A stretch of 39,785 nt of DNA from Candidatus Polarisedimenticolaceae bacterium (lineage in GTDB: Bacteria; Pseudomonadota; Gammaproteobacteria; Chromatiales; Chromatiaceae): NCBI GenBank assembly GCA_021648685.1, contig JAKISI010000033.1, forward strand, positions 1-39,785, written 5' to 3'. A program made the translations under genes and the position numbers. Positions 1-10,067 of the stretch are shown piece by piece. Positions within the stretch are counted from its first letter, which is position 1. Every line of letters starts with the position of its first letter. Under the pieces are notes generated by a model. The model was not told the origin of the DNA and did no database searches. It saw only the letters and a program-made list of their open reading frames with translations.

Positions 1-801
1 TAATGGCTTGTGCGGGGTCAAAGTCACGCTTGCGCTTGCGGCTTACCACCAGATAGCGATAACCCTGCTCCTTGAGCCAGGTGATGCTTGACTCCGTTGC
101 AATGCCGGCATCTATCACCACAACCTGACCTTTTTCTACACTGTAGCGCGCCGAGCATCGCCTCCAGGCTCTCAGGCTCACTGACGTTGCCCGGGAAGAG
201 CTGACTACGACGCGGAAAGCCGCTGCCATCCAGTACCAGTCCCAGGGTGATCAGTGGGCAGTCTGAACGTTTCTCTTTTGATCGACCCCGCTGTGCTTTG
301 CTCGCACCTTGAGCTTCGCCCTCAAAGAAGGTGTTCGTCAGATCAAACAGGGTGATGGTCTCTTCAAGGTTGAAGAGTGATCGCTCTTGATCATAGAGGT
401 GCTGTTCCAGCCCCTCTTTATGCCGCCATAGCTGGTCAGAGGCTTGATAGAGACGAAAATCATAGCCCATCAGCTCACCCAGGCCACTGCGTTATTGCAG
501 CCAGCCATGCGTGGCTCGCTCACTCGCGGGGAAGGCCATACGGGCAAAGCTTCCGCTCCTGCTCACGTGCCTTACCTACGTCCCTGTAGGCAATAATATT
601 ACCCAATGCCGCTGAGAGGAGTTGTTCAATACGTGATGCCAGATCATGCCAGTGTGCTTTGGGCAGGTCAAAATGGCGACCCAGATTCAGCAAGGTGCGT
701 TGTTTTACCTGCCCATTGACCCGTTCGCTCTCCACCAGGCGATAGGTGTAGTAAGGTTCGCCTTGTTGGCGGCTCTTGATTTGGGTGCGTCTGATATACA
801 T
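1..801 (-). pseudogene. IS1634-family transposase remnant, frameshifted and cut by window edge
   Basis: Reading the minus strand from an ATG at 801 (MYIRRTQIKSR) gives a transposase of the IS4 superfamily, IS1634 type. The N-terminal part (801 to about 540) runs into a frameshift and stop at 520. The next frame carries DLTNTFFEG, QRGRSKEKRSDCPL and LGLVLDGSGFP (about 470 to 150), typical of the first catalytic region of these DDE enzymes, and has an in-frame TAA near 492-494. Around 140 a single-base change moves the reading into a third frame, where VVVIDAGIATESS and YLVVSRKR continue to the left edge. Three frames in succession mean the gene is inactive unless these are sequencing errors. 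The 3' end and any terminal inverted repeats are outside or unrecognised. An ATG 29 codons further upstream (888) exists, but the added residues do not look like the family. Confidence 0.85.
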
Positions 802-1098
802 GCCGGTAGCCTGCCCCAGGTGGGTCTGGAATACAAGGCATGAAAGCACGATTATGGCACTACATTTCAAGGCAAAACTATAACACATTGTTATTTATAG
901 CTATTATTTTTAGTGCGAGGTAAATATCAATGGCTTACGGCAGTTGGGCTCGGAAGATGGGTTAAGTCTTAGGATGGAAAATCAAAAACCAAGTGATTTG
1001 GTGGGAAATTGCTGGAGTTTAAGGTAAAATTCCACATCAGATTTTTTCATGCTTGGCCGCTATCGGCTGTTCCTACGTTATTGGCAGGAGAACCCTAC

Positions 1099-2184
1099 AT
1101 GTCAGAAGTTACCCGGAATCAAATTGAAGAGGCGATTAAAACCTATATTGAGCCTCATCTTGAGAAGGACTTGGTTAGCGCCAAGGCAGTCAAAAATATC
1201 ACTATAGATGGTGACAAGGTGAAGGTTGAGATTCTGCTGGGTTTTCCGGCAAAAGGGATTGGCGTTACGCTGGGAGCGGCTGTCAGAGAGAAGATTGAAG
1301 CCGTCGAAGGGGTGGCGGCAGCCGATGTGCGAGTTGACTGGAAGATCACTGCGCATACCGTGCAAAAGGGGCTCACCCCCATCAAGAATGTAAAAAATGT
1401 GATTGCGGTCGCTTCGGGCAAGGGAGGTGTGGGCAAATCAACTACCTCGGCCAACCTGGCTTTGGCGCTGCTGGCTGAGGGTGCCACGGTTGGTGTGCTT
1501 GATGCTGATATCTATGGGCCATCGCAGCCCCGCATGCTGGGTGCCTCTGGTCGGCCAGAGACCAAAGATGGCAAGACCATCGAGCCGATGGAGAGCCTGG
1601 GTCTGCAATCCATGTCCATTGGTTATCTGATCGAAGAAGATACTGCCATGATCTGGCGTGGCCCCATGGTTACCCAGGCACTGGAACAGCTGCTGAACGA
1701 TACCAACTGGAAAGAGCTGGACTACCTTGTGATTGATCTGCCGCCTGGCACGGGTGATACCCAGCTGACATTGGCGCAGAAGGTGCCAGTATCCGGCGCA
1801 GTCATTGTCACTACTCCACAGGACATCGCGTTACTGGATGCCCGCAAGGGGTTGAAAATGTTTGAGAAGGTTGAGATACCTGTGCTGGGCATCATTGAAA
1901 ACATGAGTACCCATATCTGCTCCAACTGCGGCCATGAGGAGCATATCTTTGGTAAAGATGGTGGTGCCGAGATGGCCAAAGAGTATGGTATCGATCTGCT
2001 GGGTTGTCTGCCGCTGGATATCCGCATCCGGGAGGAGACCGACGGCGGCATGCCTACCGTAGCGGCTGAGCCGGATTCCAATATCGCCATGCTCTACCGT
2101 GATATTGCCCGCAAGACTGCGGCCAAGCTGTCACTCACAGCCAGGGACTATGCCGACAAATTCCCCAGCATTGTCATTGAATAA
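1099..2184 (+). CDS. apbC: Mrp/ApbC-type iron-sulfur cluster carrier ATPase
   Basis: Cytosolic P-loop ATPase of the Mrp/Nbp35 family, which binds a labile [4Fe-4S] cluster between two protomers and hands it to apo-enzymes. Residues 5-80 form an N-terminal MIP18/DUF59-like domain. The deviant Walker A GKGGVGKST lies at 107-115, DADIYGPSQPR near 135-145, and the cluster-binding CxxC (CSNC) at 274-277. The length of 361 residues is normal. I start at the ATG at 1099 because AGGAG lies 9 bases upstream. The frame stays open 30 codons further (to 1009), but that stretch is unlike the family and has no ribosome site. A strong hairpin follows at 2206. The dcd gene comes next on the same strand, so this gene is probably its own transcription unit or a partly read-through one. 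Confidence 0.95.
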   Translation: MSEVTRNQIEEAIKTYIEPHLEKDLVSAKAVKNITIDGDKVKVEILLGFPAKGIGVTLGAAVREKIEAVEGVAAADVRVDWKITAHTVQKGLTPIKNVKNVIAVASGKGGVGKSTTSANLALALLAEGATVGVLDADIYGPSQPRMLGASGRPETKDGKTIEPMESLGLQSMSIGYLIEEDTAMIWRGPMVTQALEQLLNDTNWKELDYLVIDLPPGTGDTQLTLAQKVPVSGAVIVTTPQDIALLDARKGLKMFEKVEIPVLGIIENMSTHICSNCGHEEHIFGKDGGAEMAKEYGIDLLGCLPLDIRIREETDGGMPTVAAEPDSNIAMLYRDIARKTAAKLSLTARDYADKFPSIVIE

Positions 2185-2205
2185 TAACGACAGGGATTAG
2201 AGAGA

Positions 2206-2237
2206 GGCGCAGCCTGGTTACAGGCTGCGCCTTTTTT
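2206..2237 (+). terminator. Rho-independent terminator of apbC
   Basis: A perfect 11-bp stem (GGCGCAGCCTG / CAGGCTGCGCC) with loop GTTA is followed directly by six T residues. It sits 22 bp after the apbC stop and before dcd, so it separates the two genes. Confidence 0.93.
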
Positions 2238-2316
2238 GTTGGCGGCTACAGCTCCAACCCACTATGGAATCGTGTAAAATGCGCCCCATTCTCACCCCAA
2301 CCCGCAGGCCCATACT

Positions 2317-2883
2317 ATGAGCATCAAGTCAGACAGGTGGATTCGTCGCATGGCGGAGCAGCAGAAGATGATTGACCCCTTTATTCCAGGTCAGATCCGG
2401 GATGGGGAGCGTGGCCGCGTGATCTCGTATGGCACCTCAAGCTACGGTTACGATATTCGTTGCGCGGATGAATTTAAGATCTTCACCAATATCAACTCGG
2501 CGGTAGTCGATCCCAAAAACTTTGATGACAACAGCTTTGTCGATGTGCAGTCCGATGTCTGTATCATCCCACCCAACTCCTTTGCCCTGGCGCGTACGGT
2601 TGAGTACCTGCGCATCCCCCGCAATGTACTGGTCATCTGTTTGGGTAAATCCACCTATGCCCGCTGCGGCATTATCGTCAATGTCACCCCGCTGGAACCG
2701 GAGTGGGAAGGGCATGTGACGCTGGAGTTCTCAAACACCACACCGCTGCCGGCCAAGATCTATGCGAATGAAGGGGTGGCGCAGCTGCTCTTCTTTGAAT
2801 CCGATGAGGTGTGTGATACCTCATACGGTGACCGGGCCGGAAAGTATCAGGGGCAACAGGGCGTAACCTTGCCCAAACCATAA
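2317..2883 (+). CDS. dcd: dCTP deaminase
   Basis: Homotrimeric enzyme that deaminates dCTP to dUTP, the main source of dUMP for thymidylate synthesis in gammaproteobacteria. The 188-residue length and start [13 protein letters not shown] match the family. The active-site region [10 protein letters not shown] (about 111-120) is followed by [20 protein letters not shown] (124-143), which contains the catalytic glutamate, and the C-terminal GKYQGQQGV lid is present. It has its own upstream space after the apbC terminator, including an A/T-rich stretch around 2270-2282 that could hold a promoter. An imperfect hairpin follows the stop. Identification is secure. Confidence 0.97.
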   Translation: MSIKSDRWIRRMAEQQKMIDPFIPGQIRDGERGRVISYGTSSYGYDIRCADEFKIFTNINSAVVDPKNFDDNSFVDVQSDVCIIPPNSFALARTVEYLRIPRNVLVICLGKSTYARCGIIVNVTPLEPEWEGHVTLEFSNTTPLPAKIYANEGVAQLLFFESDEVCDTSYGDRAGKYQGQQGVTLPKP

Positions 2884-2885
2884 AC

Positions 2886-2916
2886 CCATGGGGTCAGCGC
2901 ATTGTGAGCCCCATGG
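2886..2916. terminator. Possible bidirectional hairpin between dcd and the small lipoprotein gene
   Basis: CCATGGGG (2886-2893) pairs with CCCCATGG (2909-2916), and the stem extends inward as TCA/TGA with one bulged G. It lies between two convergent genes, where a shared terminator is expected. There is no T-run on either side, so intrinsic termination is uncertain. Confidence 0.4.
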
Positions 2917-2931
2917 ATCATGGGAAGTGCG

Positions 2932-3144
2932 TTACTTGCTGCAGAACATCTCTGAGTTATGGCTGCGCATGGTCTGACAGGCATAGGGTTGATCGGCTTG
3001 GGCAATACCCGCAGCAGGGCTGGGGGTAACGGCTGTTGGGTCTGCGCCTGCATCCAAAGCCTCTGCAACATTTGTTTTGTTGGCACTGCAGCCAACGACA
3101 AGTGTTGCCAGCAGGATCAAAAAAGTTATAGCCAGTTTTTTCAT
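2932..3144 (-). CDS. Small putative lipoprotein of unknown function
   Basis: The 70-residue product starts MKKLAITFLILL and has a short hydrophobic segment ending in the lipobox VVGC, so Cys-19 is probably lipidated. The mature part is only about 50 residues, Ala/Pro/Thr-rich, with two further cysteines (ACQTM and FCSK) that could form a disulfide. I choose the ATG at 3144, with a purine-rich GGGAAGAGAG just upstream, over one five codons earlier. The gene is divergent from the RND efflux genes and convergent with dcd. No family is recognised. Size and signal suggest an entericidin-like or similar small envelope lipoprotein, but nothing more specific can be claimed. Confidence 0.7.
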   Translation of the reverse strand: MKKLAITFLILLATLVVGCSANKTNVAEALDAGADPTAVTPSPAAGIAQADQPYACQTMRSHNSEMFCSK

Positions 3145-3324
3145 AATCTCTCTTCCCAAATTGTTGTTATCAAAAATTCAGGCCGATCTTCTGCTATTGT
3201 CTGTTTTTTCACAAAGGCATTTGTCAAGTTTAGACAGCTGTTGTGACAGCATGTGATTTAGTTTCTTTTGGTATAGATTCACCGCCTTGTATAGAGTTTG
3301 GCCAAAAGGATACCGGGAGCTACC

Positions 3325-4677
3325 GTGGCGATAGAAAAACCAAACCGATGGGTCATCCTTCTGCCTGTTTTGGTAGGGCTTGTTGCGCTGGCTCTGCTCA
3401 AGCAAAACCAGAGTGAACCCCCACAGGAGACGGCCAAAGAGCAGCCTCGTCTGGTGCGGGTGATGACTGTATTTGAGGCAACCGTGATCCCTCAGGCCAT
3501 AGGGCATGGCACCGTCAGGCCGGCCAGAACCTGGGAGGCGGTAGCTCAGGTCAAAGGCAAGATCCTGCAAAAACACCCTGAACTTAAAAAGGGTGCCATC
3601 CTTGAGGCAGAGAGCCTGCTGTTGCAGATTGACCCGACAGATTACCAGCTTGCCATTGCCCAGAGTGAGGCGGATATTTCAGCCACCAGGGCGCAGCTTG
3701 CAGAGTTGAGTGCGCGTGAGGCCAACACCCGCAAATCGCTGGTGATTGAAGAGCAGACCCTGGTGCTGAGTAAAAAGGAGCTGACCCGCAAAAAACAGCT
3801 GGTACAGGATGGCAGCATCAGCCGTTCAAAGGTGGAGGATCAGGAGCGTGCCCTGCTCATGCAGCAGCAGGCGGTTCAGATTCAGCGAAACAGCCTGAAT
3901 CTTGTGCCCAGTCAACGGGCGCTACTGCGTGCGCAGCTGGCGCGACAGGCGGCTCAATTGAGTGCGGCACAGCGGGATCTGGCCAATACTGAGATTCGAC
4001 TGCCATTTGCAGGTCGTATTGCTGCCGTGCATGCAGAGCAGGATCAGTATGTGCGAGAGGGGGAAGCACTGCTGGTTGCGGATGATCTGCAACTGGCTGA
4101 GATAGAGGTTCCCATCCCCATTGAGCAGATGCGCGGCGTGTTGCATGCAGAAGGGCCGGTTGACCTGCTCAATACACCCTCGCCCGCGTTGCACAGCCAG
4201 CTGGGGCTTGCTGCCAGGGTGGATCTGAAGGAGGGGATCGTGCATGCCAGCTGGCCTGGTCGTTTTGCCCGTATGAGCGATACGCTGGACCCCAAGACCC
4301 GCACTGTGGGCGTCATTATCGAAGTGGATGCTCCCTATGCCGGGATGCGCCCTGGTGAGCGTCCGCCACTGGTAAAAGGGCTGTTTGTCGAAGTCACACT
4401 GCTGGGTAAGCCACTGCGCAACCGTCTGATTGTGCCGCGCTCTGCTCTGCACCAGAGCCATCTTTTTATTGTCGATGCAGAGAGTCGCCTGGCTATCCGC
4501 CCGGTTAGGCTCTCCCTGTTGCAACCGGAATTTGCGGTGGTCAGCTCCGGCTTGAAGCTGGGTGAGCGGGTGGTGCTCTCTGATCTGGTGCCTGCCATCG
4601 AGGGGATGCTGCTGCAGCCGCAGGAGGATCAGCAGGCACTGGCACGGCTGAAGCAGCAGGCCGGCATGCGCCCATGA
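3325..4677 (+). CDS. RND efflux system periplasmic adaptor (membrane fusion protein)
   Basis: HlyD/AcrA-type adaptor linking an inner-membrane RND permease to an outer-membrane channel. An N-terminal anchor (VILLPVLVGLVALALL) is followed by a biotinyl-lipoyl-like half (VKGKIL...LLLQIDPTDYQLAI), a long alpha-helical coiled-coil hairpin rich in Gln/Ala/Arg (about residues 110-215), the second lipoyl half (EIRLPFAGRIAAVHAEQDQYV) and beta-barrel and membrane-proximal domains. The likely start is GTG at 3325, with GGGAG five bases upstream. A TTG at 3298 in the same frame adds nine residues but has a poor ribosome site. The stop overlaps the permease start by 4 bp (ATGA), indicating translational coupling. 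The substrate cannot be predicted, and no outer-membrane factor gene is adjacent. Confidence 0.93.
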   Translation: MAIEKPNRWVILLPVLVGLVALALLKQNQSEPPQETAKEQPRLVRVMTVFEATVIPQAIGHGTVRPARTWEAVAQVKGKILQKHPELKKGAILEAESLLLQIDPTDYQLAIAQSEADISATRAQLAELSAREANTRKSLVIEEQTLVLSKKELTRKKQLVQDGSISRSKVEDQERALLMQQQAVQIQRNSLNLVPSQRALLRAQLARQAAQLSAAQRDLANTEIRLPFAGRIAAVHAEQDQYVREGEALLVADDLQLAEIEVPIPIEQMRGVLHAEGPVDLLNTPSPALHSQLGLAARVDLKEGIVHASWPGRFARMSDTLDPKTRTVGVIIEVDAPYAGMRPGERPPLVKGLFVEVTLLGKPLRNRLIVPRSALHQSHLFIVDAESRLAIRPVRLSLLQPEFAVVSSGLKLGERVVLSDLVPAIEGMLLQPQEDQQALARLKQQAGMRP

Positions 4678-7600
4678 TCAGCTTTTTTGTACGCCACTCC
4701 ACCGGGGCCAATCTGCTGATGGTCTTGATGGTGATCATCGGCCTGAGTGCGCTGCCTGAGCTGCGACGTGAGACCTTCCCCGATTTTGCGGCTCAGAAGC
4801 TGGAGATCCGCCTCGTCTACCCCGGTGCCAGTGCGGAAGATGTGGAGGAGGCGGTGTGCCAACGGGTAGAGGATGCTCTGGAGAGCATCAGTGAAGTGAA
4901 TGAGGTGGTCTGTGTCGCCAGGGAGGGGCAGGGCAGGCTGGTGGTCGAGATGATGGATGACTCGGATATGGCCCGCTTTATGGATGAGGTGAAGAGTGAG
5001 GTGGAAGCTATTGCTGATTTCCCGGAGCAGGTGGAGCTGCCGGTGATCAATGAGCTGGGCCGAACCGACAAAGTGGTTGCCGTGGCGATCACCGGCCCCA
5101 TGCTGGTCAATGATCTGAAGGCCTATGCGGAACAGATCAAGCAGCGTATGCAACAGATGCCCGAGATCTCACAGATTGAAGTATTGGGCTTTTCGGATCA
5201 CCAGCTGCGTATTGAGGTCTCGGCACGAGCCATGCGTGGTTTTGGGGTGAGCATATCGGATGTAGCCAATGCGGTGAGGCGACAAGGTATAGACCTGCCT
5301 GCGGGAACCCTGCGGACGCATGACCAGGATCTGTTGCTGCGCTTTGCCGATCTGCGGCGTTCGCCGGAGGAGCTGGCCGATCTGGTGGTGGTCAGCGCCA
5401 GCAGTGGTGCGGAGATCAGGCTGGGGGATATCGCACAAATCAGCGACCGTTTCGAGCTGGATGAGCGCAAGACCCTGTTCAATGGCCGGCGTGCTGCCGT
5501 GTTGCAGGTGATCAAGAGCAAGCAGCAGGACTCACTGGTGGTGATGGCATCGGTCAGCCGATTCCTTGCGGCGGAGCGGCAACGCGCCCCGCCGGGAGTG
5601 GAGTTTACGGTTACCCAGGATCGTTCATCTATTGTGAGTGATCGCCTCAACCTGCTGCTGAAAAATGGTGGGCAGGGGCTGATTCTGGTATTTCTCACCA
5701 TGTGGCTCTTCTTTCAGCTGCGTTTTGCCTTTTGGGTGGCCATGGGGCTGCCGATCTCCTTCCTGGGTGCGCTCTTTATCATGGGCATGTTGGGGCTGAC
5801 CATCAACATGATCACCATGGTGGCGCTGCTGATCGCCATCGGCCTGCTGATGGATGATGCCATTGTCATCTCCGAGAATATTGCGGCCCATCTGCGTAAA
5901 GGAAAATCCCCTGTGCAGGCGGCGATTGATGGTGCCAGAGAGGTTGCGCCTGGGGTCATCTCTTCTTTTTTGACGACGATTGCGGTCTTTGGGCCGCTCG
6001 CCTTTCTCTCGGGTCATATGGGCAGTGTGCTGAAGTTTATCCCGATGGTGCTCTGCCTGGTGCTGGCGGTGAGTCTGATTGAGGCCTTTATGATCCTGCC
6101 ACACCATCTGGCGCACTCTTTGCAAAATCAGAATAAAAAGGTGAGCCGTTTTCGCCAGCGTTTTGAAGAGCAGCTGGACTATTTTCGCCAGCAGATCCTG
6201 GGGCCGGCTGTCGATTTTGCCGTGCGTCAACGCTACTGGTTTGTTGGCAGCGTCATTGCGCTCTTCCTGCTGAGCATAGGCATGGTGCTCAGTGGTAAAC
6301 TCAAGTATCAGGTCTTTCCAGATATTGAGGGTGACATTATTGAGGCGCGGGTCCTGCTGCCCCAGGGTACACCGCTGTGGCGCACGGAAGCTGCGGTGCA
6401 ACGGATTACCGATGGACTCAAGGCGGTGGATGAGCGCTTCTCCCCCCTTCAGCCCGATGGGCGGCAGCTGGTGCAAAATATCCAGGTGCGCTACAGCACT
6501 AATCAGGATGCTGGTGAGTCGGGGCCCCATCTGGCCACGGTGACGGCGGATTTGATTACCGCTGAAGAGCGCCGCGGGCGGCTGGATGACATTATCAATC
6601 ACTGGCGCAATAGTGTGGGGGAGATCCCCGATCTGATTGCCCTTAACTATAAGGAGCCGGTGATCGGGCCGGGTGGTATCCCGCTGGAGATACGTCTCAA
6701 AGGCGCCAGCCTGGAGCAGCTGAAACAGGCATCGCTAGAGCTGCAAGGGTGGCTGGGGCGCTATCGGGGTGTATTTGATCTCTCGGATGACCTGCGGCCG
6801 GGCAAACCTGAGCTGCGTATGCGTCTGCGGGAGGGGATACTGGCGCTGGGGCTGGATGCCACGACCATCGCCAATCAGCTGCGTGCGGCCTTTTTTGGCG
6901 TGACAGCCAGCGAAATTCTGGTGGCGGGTGAGGCCTATGAGATTGATGTCAGGCTGGCACAGCATGACCCATCTACGCTGACCGATCTGGAGACCTTTCG
7001 GATTGTTACAGAGCGGGGTGACCAGATCCCACTGAGCACGCTGGTACACATTGAGTCAGACCGTGGCTTTTCCCGTATCAAGCGGGTGGATGGGGTGCGC
7101 ACGGTGACCATTACCGGCGATCTGGATCCTCGTATTGCCAATGCCCAGGAGCTGATCAACCACACCCGCCAGCTCTTTCTGCCTGAGCTGCAACAGCGCT
7201 ACCCAGGCGTGCAGATCGGGATTGAAGGGCAGTCCAGGGAATCGGACAAGACTGGCAGTTCGATGATGCGCAGTTTTGCCATTGGACTGGCCTGCATCTT
7301 CATCCTGCTCAGCTTTCAGTTTCGCAGCTATCTGGAGCCGCTGGTGGTGATGTTTGTCATCCCGCTATCACTTATTGGCGTGATCTGGGGGCATCTGCTG
7401 ATGGGGGTTGCACTCTCTATGCCGGGCATTATCGGCTTTGCATCACTGGCCGGGATCGTGGTGAATGACTCCATCCTGCTGGTGGAGTTTCTAAAACAGC
7501 AGGTGCGTAAGGGGCACAGCATGGTCGAGGCAGCGAAGATTGCCAGTCAGGCGCGTTTTCGTGCGGTGCTGCTCACCTCGATCACCACCATTGCGGGGCT

Positions 7601-7769
7601 TTTCCCGCTGCTGTTGGAGAAGAGCACACAGGCGCAGATCCTCATTCCACTGGCGGTCAGTATTATCTTTGGGCTGCTGGCGACCACCCTGCTGGTGCTG
7701 CTGGTGGTACCCGCACTGTTTGGCATACTGGATGACTTCAAATCTCCCGATAGGGGGGGAGAGGGGTAG
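4674..7769 (+). CDS. RND-family efflux permease (AcrB-like, inner membrane)
   Basis: Proton-driven trimeric exporter subunit of 1031 residues, the usual size for AcrB/MexB relatives. A first transmembrane helix is followed by a large periplasmic loop, a cluster of helices, a second large loop and five C-terminal helices, the duplicated RND layout. The TM4 proton-relay pair is visible in GLLMDDAIVISEN. The TM10 motif reads GIVVNDSILLVEF, so the position of the AcrB relay lysine (K940 in E. coli) is Asn, as in several other RND branches. It overlaps the adaptor gene by 4 bp. The hairpin at 7792-7824 lies just downstream. Drug, lipid or solvent export are all possible. The absence of heavy-metal (CzcA-type) hallmarks was judged by eye only. 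Confidence 0.93.
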   Translation: MISFFVRHSTGANLLMVLMVIIGLSALPELRRETFPDFAAQKLEIRLVYPGASAEDVEEAVCQRVEDALESISEVNEVVCVAREGQGRLVVEMMDDSDMARFMDEVKSEVEAIADFPEQVELPVINELGRTDKVVAVAITGPMLVNDLKAYAEQIKQRMQQMPEISQIEVLGFSDHQLRIEVSARAMRGFGVSISDVANAVRRQGIDLPAGTLRTHDQDLLLRFADLRRSPEELADLVVVSASSGAEIRLGDIAQISDRFELDERKTLFNGRRAAVLQVIKSKQQDSLVVMASVSRFLAAERQRAPPGVEFTVTQDRSSIVSDRLNLLLKNGGQGLILVFLTMWLFFQLRFAFWVAMGLPISFLGALFIMGMLGLTINMITMVALLIAIGLLMDDAIVISENIAAHLRKGKSPVQAAIDGAREVAPGVISSFLTTIAVFGPLAFLSGHMGSVLKFIPMVLCLVLAVSLIEAFMILPHHLAHSLQNQNKKVSRFRQRFEEQLDYFRQQILGPAVDFAVRQRYWFVGSVIALFLLSIGMVLSGKLKYQVFPDIEGDIIEARVLLPQGTPLWRTEAAVQRITDGLKAVDERFSPLQPDGRQLVQNIQVRYSTNQDAGESGPHLATVTADLITAEERRGRLDDIINHWRNSVGEIPDLIALNYKEPVIGPGGIPLEIRLKGASLEQLKQASLELQGWLGRYRGVFDLSDDLRPGKPELRMRLREGILALGLDATTIANQLRAAFFGVTASEILVAGEAYEIDVRLAQHDPSTLTDLETFRIVTERGDQIPLSTLVHIESDRGFSRIKRVDGVRTVTITGDLDPRIANAQELINHTRQLFLPELQQRYPGVQIGIEGQSRESDKTGSSMMRSFAIGLACIFILLSFQFRSYLEPLVVMFVIPLSLIGVIWGHLLMGVALSMPGIIGFASLAGIVVNDSILLVEFLKQQVRKGHSMVEAAKIASQARFRAVLLTSITTIAGLFPLLLEKSTQAQILIPLAVSIIFGLLATTLLVLLVVPALFGILDDFKSPDRGGEG

Positions 7770-7791
7770 TGATGGGAGAACCTAACAAAAA

Positions 7792-7824
7792 ACGGCTGAT
7801 GGCCACTCCCTGGCCATCAGCCGT
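7792..7824 (-). terminator. Terminator of icd, shared with the convergent RND operon
   Basis: A perfect 14-bp stem (ACGGCTGATGGCCA / TGGCCATCAGCCGT) with a 5-base loop lies between convergent genes. On the minus strand it is followed by a run of T residues (A-run at 7787-7792 on the plus strand), making it a good intrinsic terminator for icd. On the plus strand only CTTT follows, so termination of the efflux operon there would be weaker. Confidence 0.92.
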
Positions 7825-7844
7825 CTTTAACACGCTAAGCTGAC

Positions 7845-10067
7845 TTAGATTGCATTAACAATTGCATTCAAGGATGCGCTGGGGCGCATAACAGCTTCTG
7901 CCTTCTGATCATCTACGTGGAAGTAGCCACCAAGATCGACAGCTGAGCCTTGAATGGCATTCAGCTCCCCAATGATTTTGGCTTCGTTGTCTGCCAGCTC
8001 TTTGGCAACCGGAGCGAATTTTGCCTGAAGTTCAGCATCATCGGTCTGTGCTGCCAGCTCCTCTGCCCAGTACATGGCCAGATAGAAGTGGCTGCCACGG
8101 TTGTCCAGCTCGCCACACTTGCGGGAAGGTGACTTGTTGTTGTCCAGCAGCTTGCCTACCGCCTTGTCCAGTGCATCACCCAGAACCTTGGCCTGAGTGT
8201 TGCCAGTTAGTGTGCTGACCTGCTCCAGAGAAGGTGTCAGAGCCAGGAATTCACCCAGTGAGTCCCAACGCAGGTGGTTCTCTTTCATCAGCTGCTGAAC
8301 ATGCTTGGGTGCAGAACCGCCGGCACCGGTCTCGAACAGGCCACCACCATTCATCAGCGGTACGATGGAGAGCATCTTGGCACTGGTGCCAACCTCAAGA
8401 ATCGGGTAGAGATCGGTGTTGTAGTCACGCAGTACGTTACCGGTAACAGAGATGGTGTTCTCACCGGCACGCATACGCTCAACAGAGAGCTTGGCTGCGT
8501 CATAGACAGACATGATGCGGATATCCAGGCCTGAGGTGTCGTGATCCTTCAGGTAGCGATCGACCTTCTTCTTGACCTCTTGATGGTGAGGGCGATCGGC
8601 ATCCAGCCAGAAGATAGTAGGCCAGCCTGTTGCACGGGCACGTGTTACGGCCAGTTTTACCCAATCCTGGATGGAGGAGTCCTTGACCATCACCATGCGC
8701 CAGATATCACCCTCTTCTACCTCATTCTCAAGGATGGTGTTGCCATTGACATCGACAACACGCATGGTGCCGTCGGCCGGGGCTTCGAAAGTGGTTGGGT
8801 GTGAACCGTACTCTTCTGCCTTCTTCGCCATCAGGCCCACATTAGGCACGGTGCCCATGGTGGTGGGGTCGAGTGCGCCATTGGCGATGCAGTTCTCAAC
8901 CGTTGCGGTGTAGAGCGGTGAGTAGCAGTGGTCAGGGATGACAAATTTGGTATCTTTCTGTTTACCATCTGGACCCCACATCTGACCTGACGCACGGATT
9001 GCAGCAGGCATGGATGCATCGATGATCACGTCACTTGGGACATGCAGGTTGGTGATGCCTTTGTCGGAATCAACCATGGCGATAGCAGGGCGTGTGGCGT
9101 AAACCGCCTCAATGTCTGCTTTGATCGCTGCTTGCTGATCTTCAGGCAGCTTCTCTATTTTGGCATAGAGATCACCCAGGCCGTTGTTGAAGTTAACACC
9201 CAGCTCTTCAAGAACCGCTGCATGTTTCTCGATGGCATCTTTGTAGAAGACCTTTACGCAGTGGCCAAAGACGATTGGGTCGGCAACCTTCATCATGGTT
9301 GCTTTCATGTGCAGTGAGAAGAGAATGCCCTTCTCTTTGGCATCTTCAATCTGCTCAGCGAGGAATTTCGTCAGGGCTTTTTTGCTCATGAAGGTGGTAT
9401 CAACAATCTCACCCGCTTCCAGAGGCACACTCTCTTTCAGTACGGTAACCGTGCCATCTTTAGCCACAAATTCAACCCGGGTGTCCGTGGCTTCGGTCAT
9501 GGTGGTTGAGACTTCGTTGGAGCAATAATCACCACTGCTCATGCTGGCAACGTGTGACTTGGAGTCTTTGCTCCATGCACCCATGGAGTGTGGATGCTTT
9601 TTGGCGAAGTTCTTTACCGCAGTTGGTGCACGACGGTCAGAGTTGCCCTCACGCAGCACAGGGTTTACCGCACTTCCCAGCACCTTTGAATAGCGCTCTT
9701 TAATCTCTTCCTCAGCCGCATTTTGTGGCTCTTCCGGATAATTTGGAAGGTCATAGCCCTGCTCTTGCAGCTCTTTGATTGCAGCTTTCAGCTGTGGCTG
9801 AGAAGCACTGATATTAGGCAGTTTGATGATATTGGCCTCAGGGGTCTTGGCCAGTTTGCCCAGACGAGCCAGCTCATCAGGAATTTGTTGCTCTTCTGTC
9901 AGGTTCTCCGGGAAAGTGGAGATGATGCGGCCAGCAAGGGAGATATCCCTTGGCTCAACATTTACGCCTGCAGCTTGCGTGAAGGCATTAACGATCGGCA
10001 GCAAAGAGTAGGTTGCTAAAGCGGGTGCTTCATCAATCTTGGTCCAAATGATCTTTGATGTGGTCAT
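7845..10067 (-). CDS. icd: NADP-dependent isocitrate dehydrogenase, monomeric type
   Basis: Interconverts isocitrate and 2-oxoglutarate plus CO2 with NADP. The 740-residue length and sequence mark the monomeric IDH family (Azotobacter/Corynebacterium type), unrelated in size to the 46-kDa dimeric enzyme. Substrate-binding residues known from the family are present at the expected numbers: S132 and N135 in [11 protein letters not shown]139, and R145 in GNSDRRAP. The conserved [13 protein letters not shown] and [11 protein letters not shown] segments are also intact. Start at 10067 with GAGG about 8 bases upstream. It lies downstream of mdh-aclB-aclA on the same strand but behind a terminator and a 472-bp gap, so it probably has its own promoter. 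Next to ATP-citrate lyase, a reductive carboxylation role is plausible (inference). Confidence 0.96.
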   Translation of the reverse strand: MTTSKIIWTKIDEAPALATYSLLPIVNAFTQAAGVNVEPRDISLAGRIISTFPENLTEEQQIPDELARLGKLAKTPEANIIKLPNISASQPQLKAAIKELQEQGYDLPNYPEEPQNAAEEEIKERYSKVLGSAVNPVLREGNSDRRAPTAVKNFAKKHPHSMGAWSKDSKSHVASMSSGDYCSNEVSTTMTEATDTRVEFVAKDGTVTVLKESVPLEAGEIVDTTFMSKKALTKFLAEQIEDAKEKGILFSLHMKATMMKVADPIVFGHCVKVFYKDAIEKHAAVLEELGVNFNNGLGDLYAKIEKLPEDQQAAIKADIEAVYATRPAIAMVDSDKGITNLHVPSDVIIDASMPAAIRASGQMWGPDGKQKDTKFVIPDHCYSPLYTATVENCIANGALDPTTMGTVPNVGLMAKKAEEYGSHPTTFEAPADGTMRVVDVNGNTILENEVEEGDIWRMVMVKDSSIQDWVKLAVTRARATGWPTIFWLDADRPHHQEVKKKVDRYLKDHDTSGLDIRIMSVYDAAKLSVERMRAGENTISVTGNVLRDYNTDLYPILEVGTSAKMLSIVPLMNGGGLFETGAGGSAPKHVQQLMKENHLRWDSLGEFLALTPSLEQVSTLTGNTQAKVLGDALDKAVGKLLDNNKSPSRKCGELDNRGSHFYLAMYWAEELAAQTDDAELQAKFAPVAKELADNEAKIIGELNAIQGSAVDLGGYFHVDDQKAEAVMRPSASLNAIVNAI

